The position numbers and the translations under genes were made by a program. DNA of 39,374 bases from positions 1-39,374 of IMG/VR virus record IMGVR_UViG_3300028800_000037. One strand, 5' to 3'. This DNA is from a virus. Under the pieces are notes generated by a model that did not search any database, was not told where the DNA came from, and saw nothing but the letters and a program-made list of their open reading frames with translations. Below are positions 6,573 to 13,231 of this stretch, one piece after another. Every line of letters begins with the position of its first letter. Position 1 is the stretch's first letter.

Positions 6573-6763
6573 TACCCTTCCTCCCCTCTCGCGGTATTTA
6601 ATATTCTCGCCACAACTCCATCTAGATGGTCAGTGATATCTTTTAAAAAAATCTTTGTATGCTCATAATTACTTGGGATCCCATCTCTTATTGCATGACG
6701 ATAATAATGAGCGCAGTCACGGAGATTAATAATGTCATCCAGGCTTATTTCATATTTTGGCAT
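6572..6763 (-). CDS. Small early protein, tandem paralogue 1 (MPKYEIS family)
   Basis: 63 residues, the upstream member of a tandem pair. Codons of the shared N-terminal motif differ at several third positions between the two genes while the amino acids are the same, so protein-level selection is visible. The start codon lies inside a short remnant of a YopX-like frame. The function is unknown. Confidence 0.7.
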   Translation of the reverse strand: MPKYEISLDDIINLRDCAHYYRHAIRDGIPSNYEHTKIFLKDITDHLDGVVARILNTARGEEG

Positions 6764-6830
6764 TATTTATTCCCCACAATTTCGTTTCTTCAACAAAAAA
6801 TGTCTTGTCCAAAACCCTAAACCCTAGCAT
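6750..6830 (-). pseudogene. Remnant of a second YopX-type gene
   Basis: A 26-codon frame begins with ATG overlapping the stop codon of the intact yopX-like gene (ATGCTAG). Its first residues, MLGFRVLDKTF, match that gene's start, MLGFRVWDNVDKKF. It then runs into the start region of the MPKYEIS gene and stops. It is best read as the 5' remnant of a duplicated YopX gene. It might still be translated as a coupling peptide. Confidence 0.55.
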
Positions 6831-7192
6831 TTCGCACTCTCCAAAAACTCTGGGTTTTCGTAAATATTTCCCAAAACCTTAAAATATCTTGAGTCTGGGG
6901 CTTCGTCAATCTCATAGATATAATATTTATTGAAAAATTCGGTCACATTATTTACAACAGTAACCCATGAAAACTGTTGTCTGTGCGCCAATTTTTCAAC
7001 TATATCGCCTTCAAATATTTCTTTTCCATCGCAATCAAATAGCCCCGTTGATTGCAGGGGAATAAATCGGTCACAGTTTTTAACAAAAGTCGTCCTATCC
7101 ATCATGCCTACTTCCCCCTTGAAATTCATGACTTCATAAGAGCAATTAGTAAATTTTTTATCTACGTTGTCCCAAACTCTAAACCCCAGCAT
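6824..7192 (-). CDS. YopX family protein
   Basis: 122 residues, with the family's typical layout: an N-terminal FRVWD, a central stretch reading LQSTGLFDCDGKEIFEGDIV (residues about 48-67), and a C-terminal VLGNIYENPEFL. ATG 7192 is preferred over TTG 7195; AGGA lies seven bases upstream, and the start overlaps the previous stop as TGATG. YopX proteins are common small cytoplasmic proteins of phages and prophages with no proven biochemical function. It sits among unknown early genes, and a truncated copy of its start follows. Confidence 0.88.
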   Translation of the reverse strand: MLGFRVWDNVDKKFTNCSYEVMNFKGEVGMMDRTTFVKNCDRFIPLQSTGLFDCDGKEIFEGDIVEKLAHRQQFSWVTVVNNVTEFFNKYYIYEIDEAPDSRYFKVLGNIYENPEFLESAKC

Positions 7193-7503
7193 CAATTCAT
7201 CCTCATTCGTTTAAAATAATCAATCACGGGTTGTACAAATCTTTTGATCTCATCTTCCTCGATATCTCCTGGATATTTAACACACAAAACAACTCCGTCA
7301 TCATTTCTAAAGTCGATTATCCATTGAGTTATCTCATGGCTATCTGGATACAAATCACGATTATAGATGTCTATATATTTTGCGCCAGTGTCTTTTCTAA
7401 GCTTCTCAATATCGATATCATCGAACAATGTCTCATCTTTTTCGGGATGCCAATCGGCAACCAGGCAATGCACATTAGATATTTTCATTACCGAATTATT
7501 CAT
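7192..7503 (-). CDS. Hypothetical early protein
   Basis: 103 residues, acidic, mixed alpha/beta, with an Asp/Glu-rich N-terminal third. An AGGA site precedes ATG 7503, and that site is formed by the last codons of a 16-codon leader frame. No family was recognised. It is translationally coupled to the YopX gene downstream. Confidence 0.65.
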   Translation of the reverse strand: MNNSVMKISNVHCLVADWHPEKDETLFDDIDIEKLRKDTGAKYIDIYNRDLYPDSHEITQWIIDFRNDDGVVLCVKYPGDIEEDEIKRFVQPVIDYFKRMRMN

Positions 7504-7505
7504 TT

Positions 7506-7556
7506 TTAATCCTCATCATCTTCTTGATTATTCCTAAATGAGCCAATAGCCAGCAT
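7506..7556 (-). CDS. Micro-ORF, 16 codons, possible leader peptide
   Basis: It starts with ATG overlapping the upstream stop (TAATG) and encodes MLAIGSFRNNQEDDED. It ends three bases before the next start, at 7503. Its GATGAGGAT codons supply the ribosome site of that gene. This arrangement suggests a coupling peptide, or the 3' remnant of a longer gene. There is no other evidence that it is made. Confidence 0.3.
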   Translation of the reverse strand: MLAIGSFRNNQEDDED

Positions 7557-7807
7557 TATTTATTCCCCTTCAAAGAGTTCGCGATAATGCTCAAATTCAT
7601 TATTTTTCTGTCCTCGTCGCTAATTACGCCGAAACTTGTATCCCACCAGTTCAAGGGGTTCTGGACTCCATTTTTTACAAACAAACTTTCAGCGTATTTC
7701 AAACATGGGAGGCAAATATTGAATATCGGCTCACCTGCCTCATTGTCCAGCTCTACAACGGTTCTTTGTGAATTGCAATGATCGCAATAATCGTCAATTA
7801 CTTTCAT
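7556..7807 (-). CDS. Small zinc-ribbon-like protein
   Basis: 83 residues. Two Cys pairs, CDHC at residues 8-11 and CLPC at about 32-35, are spaced as in treble-clef or zinc-ribbon proteins. An AAGGG ribosome site is eight bases before the start. It is likely a small zinc-binding regulatory or nucleic-acid-binding protein. The exact family was not recognised. Confidence 0.65.
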   Translation of the reverse strand: MKVIDDYCDHCNSQRTVVELDNEAGEPIFNICLPCLKYAESLFVKNGVQNPLNWWDTSFGVISDEDRKIMNLSIIANSLKGNK

Positions 7808-7816
7808 GATTTGCCC

Positions 7817-8143
7817 TTAACATGTCAGCGAACAAATTAAATAAACAACCAAGCTAGGGATGCCAAGACAAAGTGCCGTCAACTTTAACCCCCCACTTTC
7901 CCAAGAATAACTTTTTTCAAAAAAAACAAAAAACATTATAATTGCAATAACAACCCAGACTAATGTCATTAAGGAAGCTGCTGAGGATTGAACCTTCTTT
8001 TTATAAAAATCTTCGCAATATTCTAATTCTAAAATTGTTAAATCTTCCGTAGTCTTGCAAAAGAAATCTACCGTTTTATTGTCGGCACGTCTTTGCCTTG
8101 ATTCTTCTGACTCGCGATAGCCGCCTGATGGAACATACGCCAT
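7817..8143 (-). CDS. Two-span membrane protein
   Basis: 108 residues. ATG 8143 is chosen over an upstream TTG at 8152 because it overlaps the RNA-ligase stop as TAATG. The N-terminal half is charged and soluble. Two hydrophobic spans follow, at about residues 58-77 (LMTLVWVVIAIIMFFVFF) and 87-106, joined by a short loop. The function is unknown; an early membrane protein may act in exclusion or in host membrane remodelling. Confidence 0.65.
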   Translation of the reverse strand: MAYVPSGGYRESEESRQRRADNKTVDFFCKTTEDLTILELEYCEDFYKKKVQSSAASLMTLVWVVIAIIMFFVFFEKSYSWESGGLKLTALCLGIPSLVVYLICSLTC

Positions 8144-8952
8144 TATGGACAAACCTCTTCATTTAAGAAATCTCTTACAAAATGGAATATGCTGCGCGAG
8201 CAATCTTTTTTAATTCTATCTATATCTTCCATGCTGCCCGTGATCTGCTCTTCTTTTATCAAGTCCGCGATATAATCTTTTACGATCACCGTCAACGTCT
8301 CAGGATAGCCGACAATATAACGCTCATCGCGCGATAGCAATTTCTCTAATCTCATCGGCTGCAGCAAGTAGGAGTAATCAGCAAATTCTCGGGGCTCTCT
8401 CTTAGGCTTCTTGATTCCACACCATTTTGTTTCCTCAGCCGTGAAAGTCTTTTTATATCGTTTTCCGTCAATCTCAACAACAATTCCTTCGACTTTCATA
8501 AACCCAGGCACAGCATAAGACCCATGATCTAATAGAATATCCATGACTTCGTTAATCTTTGATTGATCAACGGGCCCTTTATATAGCTCAGGAACAAATT
8601 CAACATTAGGGGGCAAAATCTTGTCAGAATATCTGTCTGGATGGCTAAATAAAAAGAATGTTCTCTCTTTCAGTCCTTCGCCAGAATTAATTCCAGGCCC
8701 AGCCCATTCGCCGTAATGTGTGCCAATCCCAAGATCTAAAAACTCTTGTACATGATCATAAACGAATCTTGCAAAGCCAAAGTTATCATCATCTGGACAA
8801 ATCCAGCGATTCCTTGATCCCGCACATAGCTTTAATTCACCCTCTTGCTCATAAACATGAACTTGAGCATTGCTGCCATGGATTTTTTGTGTGATCCGCA
8901 TAAACAATTTGCCCAAGGGCATGATTGTTGAAAATGATTGGAATTCTAGCAT
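8143..8952 (-). CDS. ATP-dependent RNA ligase family protein
   Basis: 269 residues. It has the nucleotidyltransferase motifs of RNA ligases: motif I KIHGSN at 23-28 with Lys23 as the expected AMP-accepting lysine, an Arg motif (SRNR) at 46-49, motif III-like GEWAGPGI at 81-88, motif IV EGIVVEI at 155-161 and Lys-rich motif V candidates at 164-169. This layout is that of phage RNA ligase-like proteins related to Rnl2, and it lacks a kinase or phosphatase domain. The expected reaction is sealing of 3'-OH/5'-phosphate RNA ends. It is an early gene between two membrane-protein genes. With a phage tRNA-Asn at 24431, a role in repairing cleaved tRNA is plausible but unproven. Confidence 0.85.
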   Translation of the reverse strand: MLEFQSFSTIMPLGKLFMRITQKIHGSNAQVHVYEQEGELKLCAGSRNRWICPDDDNFGFARFVYDHVQEFLDLGIGTHYGEWAGPGINSGEGLKERTFFLFSHPDRYSDKILPPNVEFVPELYKGPVDQSKINEVMDILLDHGSYAVPGFMKVEGIVVEIDGKRYKKTFTAEETKWCGIKKPKREPREFADYSYLLQPMRLEKLLSRDERYIVGYPETLTVIVKDYIADLIKEEQITGSMEDIDRIKKDCSRSIFHFVRDFLNEEVCP

Positions 8953-8958
8953 TCTTCA

Positions 8959-9144
8959 TCACCCATCTTTCTCAATGTTTATCCTATACCGTCCAATTGC
9001 ACCGATAATATTCACAACCGAGACAAAAACATATGCGGCCAAAATATTATGCTCCACATCATAATAACCAAAAAAAAATGAGCAGCAAATCCAGAATATT
9101 AAATCACTAATAAATTTAATAGCGCAATATTTTGAATATTTCAT
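8959..9144 (-). CDS. Small two-span membrane protein
   Basis: 61 residues from ATG 9144, which has AGGAG eight bases upstream. A longer frame back to 9219 would overlap the preceding gene and lacks such a site. Two hydrophobic segments, at about residues 7-24 and 31-49, with a basic C-terminus, predict a membrane hairpin. The function is unknown. Confidence 0.6.
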   Translation of the reverse strand: MKYSKYCAIKFISDLIFWICCSFFFGYYDVEHNILAAYVFVSVVNIIGAIGRYRINIEKDG

Positions 9145-9196
9145 CCGAGAACTCCTAATTAATCCTAGATCGAGATGCTGGAAAAGCTGGTCAATA

Positions 9197-9421
9197 TTAC
9201 TGATCGCTTTCCGACACAATCAAAACAATGAGATTATCCAACAATTTATTAATTTCATCATGAGCCCCTCGCAAATTAATCATCGTTTGTCGAATTTCTA
9301 GCCTTATTCCCTCGCAATCAACCACTGCTTCTAAAGAATGACGCATTTGATTAGTCGATCTTCTTATCATGTCAATTACTTCTAATTCTATATTAGCATT
9401 GTGACTTTCATTAGTGTTCAT
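9197..9421 (-). CDS. Small helical early protein
   Basis: 74 residues, mostly charged and helical, with a leucine/isoleucine-rich C-terminal third (INKLLDNLIVLIV). Its start overlaps the upstream stop as ATGA. No family was recognised. It may be a small coiled-coil or partner-binding protein. Confidence 0.6.
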   Translation of the reverse strand: MNTNESHNANIELEVIDMIRRSTNQMRHSLEAVVDCEGIRLEIRQTMINLRGAHDEINKLLDNLIVLIVSESDQ

Positions 9422-9657
9422 TCTTCATATATCCAATTAACATGTCTGACGTTTTTCTCTGGCATCTTGCCATTTTCAGTGATAACAATGCATCCTGTGA
9501 TCGGGCCATACTCAGCATGTGACCATGAATTTACGCACCTAATACGGTTCGCAAAATATCCAAAAGCCAGCCAGCACACCATGCAAATCAAGACAAATTT
9601 TCCAATGTTATTTGAAGCCCATTCAAAAGCATTCAAAATGTGATCATATAATTTCAT
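9418..9657 (-). CDS. Single-span membrane protein
   Basis: 79 residues. A hydrophobic span at about residues 19-36 (KFVLICMVCWLAFGYF) is followed by a soluble domain with two Cys. It overlaps the genes on both sides by ATGA, so its translation is coupled to the ERF gene. The function is unknown. Confidence 0.65.
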   Translation of the reverse strand: MKLYDHILNAFEWASNNIGKFVLICMVCWLAFGYFANRIRCVNSWSHAEYGPITGCIVITENGKMPEKNVRHVNWIYEE

Positions 9658-10271
9658 TCCGCCCCCTTAAATGACTCAAGTTTCAATTTATAAGCTTGTC
9701 TGAGTGTTTTGCGATCATGGTCACTTATATTAGCATCTTGCAAATTAGGAACCAATTTAGACAGCTCATCAGCACTTTGAGCAATTGAAATCTTATCTTT
9801 CAGCTCTAAAACAAAACTAGGAACAGACGCAGACGCACGTGCAGAGGCAGGGGCAGACGCAGGCGCAGACGCAGACGCAGCATTACCATCATCATCATCT
9901 TCATCAACATTGAGCTTTAAAATGGACACTAAAGCATATCTACGCATGTAAGTGATACATGAGCCAATCCCCTGGGGGTCTTTCTTGGTAGGCGACATAG
10001 AAAAAACAGACTCCAAGTACTCGCCAGTTTCAGCGTGTACGATCATAGTTGACAGTGACACCACGTCAGCACTTTGGCCGTCAACCGGATGCTGCATAAT
10101 CAAGATCCCATGCTCAATCAAAAGGGGGTTAATATTGTCCAATATGTGACTCAAAGACGCATACTTACTTTTAAAAAAAGGATTGTTAGAGTCCTTTTGA
10201 ATCTTCGATATCCGGCCCTGAAACTGAAATAAAGCTTTTGATAAATTTACAATTGATTCGCTATGGCTCAT
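9654..10271 (-). CDS. erf: ERF-family single-strand annealing protein
   Basis: 205 residues, the usual size for ERF proteins. It anneals complementary single strands in phage recombination and genome circularisation. The family pattern is clear: FQG at 17-19, KSKYASL at 34-40, GSCITYMRRYAL at 103-114 and an acidic DEDDDDGN tract at 123-130. A low-complexity Ala/Ser/Pro linker (residues about 131-155) built from repeated GCAGAC-like hexamers joins a C-terminal helical domain. With SSB and RusA it completes an annealing, protection and resolution set. Its start overlaps the upstream stop as TAATG. Confidence 0.92.
   Translation of the reverse strand: MSHSESIVNLSKALFQFQGRISKIQKDSNNPFFKSKYASLSHILDNINPLLIEHGILIMQHPVDGQSADVVSLSTMIVHAETGEYLESVFSMSPTKKDPQGIGSCITYMRRYALVSILKLNVDEDDDDGNAASASAPASAPASARASASVPSFVLELKDKISIAQSADELSKLVPNLQDANISDHDRKTLRQAYKLKLESFKGAE
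9826..9881 (-). repeat. Hexanucleotide-rich tract in the ERF linker
   Basis: Repeated GCAGAC/GCAGGC/GCAGAG units encode alternating Ala, Ser and Pro between the ERF core and the C-terminal domain. Such tracts change length by slippage, so linker length probably varies among relatives. Confidence 0.75.
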
Positions 10272-10480
10272 TATTCGTTCCCCGCTTCCACTTCTTCAAT
10301 TAGGCTCACTAGTCTTTTCATCATAAAATCATATGAAACTTCTGGCTCATCCAATATGGTTCCATTGTTCAGATAGATCTTAATCAAAAAATCACCATTT
10401 TCTTCGCATTCAGATGGCGGGACAATCCCGACAATCAAGTCTGCTCTTATATATCCAGAATTCAACTCTACAAATTTCAT
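10271..10480 (-). CDS. Small hypothetical early protein upstream of ERF
   Basis: 69 residues from ATG 10480, which follows the ACACACGGAGAAA leader shared with four other small genes; the longer frame to 10519 would lie inside the upstream gene. It is acidic with a beta-type N-terminal half. Its position directly before erf and the TAATG overlap suggest co-translation. No family was recognised. Confidence 0.65.
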   Translation of the reverse strand: MKFVELNSGYIRADLIVGIVPPSECEENGDFLIKIYLNNGTILDEPEVSYDFMMKRLVSLIEEVEAGNE

Positions 10481-10481
10481 T

Positions 10482-10991
10482 TCATTTCTCCGTGTGTGGT
10501 ATATTCTGTTGTGCTTCATTGTATAATCTGAGATTCTCTTTTAACGAGTCCTCTATTTTTTTTTCCAGTTCTAATTCAAGCTCTCTTGCTATTTTAGCTA
10601 ATGATTCTCTTCTTATTTCCTTTAGCCTATTTCTTTCATCAACGATGGAATTGTATTTACCTTCGTCAATCTCTAATCCCCCATGCTCTTTATCGTCTCT
10701 AATATGTTGAACATACCAGTCCAATAGCGTTTCATGTTTCCATTCTATAAAACTATACCTTGCGCTTACTTTATCAAGTTGCTCAGGGTCCATTATGCTA
10801 CAAATCAGGCATAGTCTTTCATTAATCTCTGACTCAGCATACCCTGGGAATGCTTTAATGTTTTTATCCTTGGCTATAGCTTGCTGCTCAGGAGTCATGT
10901 AAGACTGAATATCAAAATACATCATGGTTTTGCTTCTTTTTTCTATTTCAGCCTGATGCGTTTCTCCAGGGCAATCATAATAACAAGGCAT
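10482..10991 (-). CDS. Hypothetical early protein with C-terminal coiled coil
   Basis: 169 residues. The N-terminus, MPCYYDCPGETH, contains a Cys pair. The C-terminal third (residues about 115-160) is Glu/Lys/Arg-rich and helical, predicting a coiled coil. A GAGAG site precedes the start. It is located two genes before erf. The function was not recognised. Confidence 0.65.
   Translation of the reverse strand: MPCYYDCPGETHQAEIEKRSKTMMYFDIQSYMTPEQQAIAKDKNIKAFPGYAESEINERLCLICSIMDPEQLDKVSARYSFIEWKHETLLDWYVQHIRDDKEHGGLEIDEGKYNSIVDERNRLKEIRRESLAKIARELELELEKKIEDSLKENLRLYNEAQQNIPHTEK
10485..10498 (-). promoter_or_regulatory. Shared leader box CACACACGGAGAAA (copy 1 of 5)
   Basis: A ribosome site embedded in a longer conserved box upstream of the gene starting at 10480. 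The other copies lie at 15988-16002, 16170-16182, 16644-16659 (variant CACACACTGGAG) and 16951-16966, each 5-8 bases before a start codon. Conservation of CACACAC beyond the Shine-Dalgarno core suggests a common control element. Confidence 0.6.
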
Positions 10992-11000
10992 AAAAATCTC

Positions 11001-11282
11001 TCAGTTTATCGTTACTTTCTTGTCATTCTCTAGCATGTCTGCAAGAGTTTTGCTAAAACAAAATAGTGCGCTCTCACGTGAGCAACCGCCATCAAACCGT
11101 GAGACAAACTCAGCAACTGCAGATGCTAAACAAATCTGAATCATTGCCCCAATCTTCGTTTCCCCGCTGTGTTTTTGCTCATGTGCCAATTGGTTCAGAA
11201 TATCACCAATATTGCCACACGCTTCAATCGCAGCGTCCCACTCTTCATCAGTAAAGTTTACTTCTGTAAGTTGGTCACTCAT
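11001..11282 (-). CDS. Hypothetical acidic early protein
   Basis: 93 residues, acidic, largely helical, with four Cys. It is coupled to the upstream AT-hook gene by ATGA. No domain was recognised. Position in the early operon suggests a host-interaction or replication-accessory role, but nothing in the sequence fixes it. Confidence 0.65.
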   Translation of the reverse strand: MSDQLTEVNFTDEEWDAAIEACGNIGDILNQLAHEQKHSGETKIGAMIQICLASAVAEFVSRFDGGCSRESALFCFSKTLADMLENDKKVTIN

Positions 11283-11641
11283 TCAAATTCTCCAGACTTA
11301 CGCGGACGGCCTCGGCGCGGCTTATCGGCGTCAATAACAATAGCCATAGATGCTTCTGTTTTATCGGAATCAATAGTAGTAGTCATCAATGTTTCCGGTT
11401 CTTGCATCTGAAAATCTTCAAGGCCACCAATCGCCAAAGGCGCAGGCGGGGCATCATTAATCCGCGCTTGCGCTTCTTCATAGATGCGCAAATTTTCAGC
11501 CATCGAGTCCTCAGCAATCCTGTCACCAAGGCCCGCTCTAATCAATCCCAGGGTCTGTAATGACAGCTCAGTATTTCGCTGACGAATAAATTTATCCAAT
11601 TCAGAAATTAATCTCGTCAAATTCTTTGTATCAATTTTCAT
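11279..11641 (-). CDS. Early protein with a C-terminal AT-hook
   Basis: 120 residues. A helical N-terminal domain (residues 1-60) is followed by a flexible acidic linker and a C-terminal RRGRPRK motif (about 109-115). That is the minimal AT-hook that binds the minor groove of A/T-rich DNA. An AAGGAA site precedes the start. It may bind the A/T-rich intergenic regions of this genome or the host chromosome. The motif is seen; the function is inferred. Confidence 0.65.
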   Translation of the reverse strand: MKIDTKNLTRLISELDKFIRQRNTELSLQTLGLIRAGLGDRIAEDSMAENLRIYEEAQARINDAPPAPLAIGGLEDFQMQEPETLMTTTIDSDKTEASMAIVIDADKPRRGRPRKSGEFE

Positions 11642-11753
11642 AATCGTTCCTTAATTAGTATCCCCCAGCACCACACCACTTTCAGAACGTTGAATTTGCA
11701 GCACTGGGGAATGAATACATTGTATATGAAGTTATAAATATTTCAACAAATAT
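11642..11753 (-). other. Leader between HTH gene and AT-hook gene
   Basis: A leader hairpin can form from CCCCAG (11663-11668) and CTGGGG (11704-11709). A perfect 12-bp A/T-rich palindrome, arms 11732-11743 and 11748-11759 around CAAC, overlaps the 3' end of the HTH gene. It may be an operator or an mRNA end structure. No further gene was seen. Confidence 0.4.
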
Positions 11754-12002
11754 TTATAAATATTTTCTGTATTGTAGAATGTCGGGGCGTAGCGTGATGA
11801 CGTCAATGTCATCGGGGAAATTTTGAGCCAAGCGCTCAGCATGTTTAATCGGTATTAGCTGTGAGCCACGTGCCCACAAATAAACATTAGTGCGATTAAC
11901 TTCGAGAAAATCAGCCATGTGGCCGTAAGACTCAAACAAAGAGATAGCACGTCTGATCGCGTTGACATGCGCTTTAGTAATTTCGATTTTTTCTTGTGAC
12001 AT
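11754..12002 (-). CDS. Cro/YdaS-like helix-turn-helix regulator 2
   Basis: 82 residues. ATG 12002 is chosen because a TGGAG ribosome site overlaps the alternative TTG at 12014. Residues about 14-50 form a helix-turn-helix of the Cro/YdaS type (FLEVNRTNVYLWARG). The C-terminal half, IPIKHAERLAQNFPDDIDV, resembles that of the next HTH protein. A perfect terminator hairpin stands in its leader. It is probably a repressor of early promoters. Confidence 0.8.
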   Translation of the reverse strand: MSQEKIEITKAHVNAIRRAISLFESYGHMADFLEVNRTNVYLWARGSQLIPIKHAERLAQNFPDDIDVITLRPDILQYRKYL

Positions 12003-12012
12003 GACAAACTCC

Positions 12013-12046
12013 AAAAAAACATCCGGTTACAAAACGTAACCGGATG
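12013..12046 (-). terminator. Rho-independent terminator/attenuator between the two HTH genes
   Basis: The perfect 11-bp arms CATCCGGTTAC and GTAACCGGATG around a 5-base loop, read leftward, are followed by seven T residues. The hairpin ends about ten bases before the next start codon. Transcripts from the SSB/HTH1 promoters would be cut here unless antiterminated, so it can control all downstream early genes. Confidence 0.85.
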
Positions 12047-12101
12047 AATGACAATTAGCAACAGCAAAATTATGCCAGCTAGGATGTAAGCATTCATTCT
12101 A

Positions 12102-12353
12102 TTATAACATTATAGCATTGTCAATATACGCATCGGGTCTCAACTGTGCTTTGTCTAAAGAGTCGGGGAATAGCACGCCCAAACGTTCTACGATGCGCAC
12201 GGGAATGGGGTTTCTTCCGGTCATCCAATGCGTGACCGTAGCGGGCAACGTGCCCATAGAGCGTGCAAAATCAGAATAATTGATGAAATTTTCTTCGATG
12301 AATTGGCGAAGGGCTTTGCCCGCGATAACCTTTTGCTTAACAGTCATTGTCAT
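12102..12353 (-). CDS. Cro/YdaS-like helix-turn-helix regulator 1
   Basis: 83 residues with GGAG six bases before the start. The helix-turn-helix lies at about residues 25-50 (YSDFARSMGTLPATVTHWM). The C-terminal part, IPVRIVERLGVLFPDSLDKA, is paralogous to the protein encoded at 11754-12002. The closest broad family is Cro/YdaS. Tandem small HTH proteins flanking a terminator suggest a regulatory switch. There is no protease-type repressor partner in this genome. Confidence 0.8.
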   Translation of the reverse strand: MTMTVKQKVIAGKALRQFIEENFINYSDFARSMGTLPATVTHWMTGRNPIPVRIVERLGVLFPDSLDKAQLRPDAYIDNAIML

Positions 12354-12399
12354 TTATCTCTCCAAATTGTATAAATAATGCTCAAATGGCATTTAGGGC

Positions 12400-12414
12400 A
12401 CGTATTATATACGT
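12400..12414 (-). promoter_or_regulatory. Operator-like palindrome over the HTH-1 promoter
   Basis: ACGTATTATATACGT is a perfect 15-base palindrome. On the minus strand it contains TATAAT, a consensus -10, about 50 bases before the HTH-1 start. The -35 match is poor. This is a natural site for autoregulation by one of the two HTH proteins. Confidence 0.5.
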
Positions 12415-12528
12415 TCTGGAGTAAAAAGGGGTGTGGATAAGTGGGATGTTTGGATCTACACCATACAATATGGGCTAGACGATGAAGCCCGCATTGCAAT
12501 CTTACGATAACATCCCGTAGAAGTCATT

Positions 12529-12981
12529 TTAGAAAGGCAGATCATCATCAAAGTCATTAGATGTGTCTTTTCTGGCGTAAAGTTCTGCTTGTCGTTTTAC
12601 TTCGGCCTTATTGCCAGTCTTTGATTCTCTATCTGTTGAGGTTGTAGATTTTGAATCTAGCATCTGCATGGTTTGGCCGACGATTTCTGTGATTGTTTTT
12701 TCTTCCCCTTTTGATTCATATTTTCGGGTTTTTAAAGTACCCTCAATATAAACTTTAGATCCTTTGCGTAAGAATTGTTCTGCGATTTCTGCGAGCTTGC
12801 CAAAAAATACAACTCGATGCCATTGAGTATCAGTTTTCAATTCGCCAGAATGTTTGTCTTTCCAAGATTCAGAGGTGGCAATAGAAATTGCTGTTGTTAT
12901 TCCGCCCGTGAATTCTTTGACAATCGGGTCTTGTCCCAAGTTACCCAAAAGTATAACTTTATTAACGCCTTTTGTAGCCAT
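12529..12981 (-). CDS. ssb: Single-stranded DNA-binding protein
   Basis: 150 residues from ATG 12981, which has GGAG directly upstream; a frame extension to 13056 lacks homology to SSB. Residues 1-105 form the OB fold, with the standard start [16 protein letters not shown] and the [14 protein letters not shown] block. A polar linker leads to the acidic tip DFDDDLPF, which in bacterial SSBs recruits replication and repair proteins. It diverges from the primase-helicase gene and shares the intergenic control region with it. Confidence 0.95.
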   Translation of the reverse strand: MATKGVNKVILLGNLGQDPIVKEFTGGITTAISIATSESWKDKHSGELKTDTQWHRVVFFGKLAEIAEQFLRKGSKVYIEGTLKTRKYESKGEEKTITEIVGQTMQMLDSKSTTSTDRESKTGNKAEVKRQAELYARKDTSNDFDDDLPF

Positions 12982-13072
12982 GATTATCTCCATAAAATTA
13001 GGACCCGTCGGGGTGCGCTGCGCCCGAAATGTCCACACACGGAAAGACAGGCACAAGCGTGACGGGTTGAGA

Positions 13073-13085
13073 TAACATTATAACA
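13073..13085 (-). promoter_or_regulatory. Extended -10 promoter of the leftward early operon
   Basis: On the minus strand the region reads ATGTTATAATGTTAT, containing TGTTATAAT, an extended -10 that needs little -35 support. It lies about 95 bases before the ssb start. Related ATGTTATAA sequences occur before other leftward genes, near 3669, 12106 and 16988. Confidence 0.5.
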
Positions 13086-13100
13086 TGATTAAAATAAAAA

Positions 13101-13130
13101 AACCCCGTCTATCAGTAGAAAGACGGGGTT
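13101..13130 (-). terminator. Terminator hairpin between divergent ssb and primase genes
   Basis: AACCCCGTCT (13101-13110) pairs with AGACGGGGTT (13121-13130). Read leftward it is followed by TTTTTTTATTTT, an excellent termination run; read rightward it has only TTTTG. It lies between two divergent genes, so it does not end either. It may insulate ssb from leftward read-through or prevent antisense transcription. Confidence 0.75.
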
Positions 13131-13231
13131 TTGTGGATCACATTAGCCATTGATGATACAATCGTAAGTGCGAAGTTAAGACATACAATCAACAGGTTAC
13201 TAAGATCCATGTATACAAAGGAATCTATACA

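Noticed and set aside
11855-12097. Leftward 80-residue ORF with a hydrophobic start (MNAYILAGIILLLLIV)
   Set aside because: It runs across the terminator hairpin and then overlaps the HTH gene out of frame, and has no ribosome site. A short membrane peptide cannot be excluded, but the evidence is too thin to list.
12119-12124. TTGACA on the minus strand before HTH gene 2
   Set aside because: The nearest TATAAT sequences are 4 or 12 bp away, not 16-18, so it is not a standard -35/-10 pair.
12456-12527. 23-codon leftward frame just after ssb
   Set aside because: No ribosome site, no motif and odd Ser-rich sequence; probably chance.
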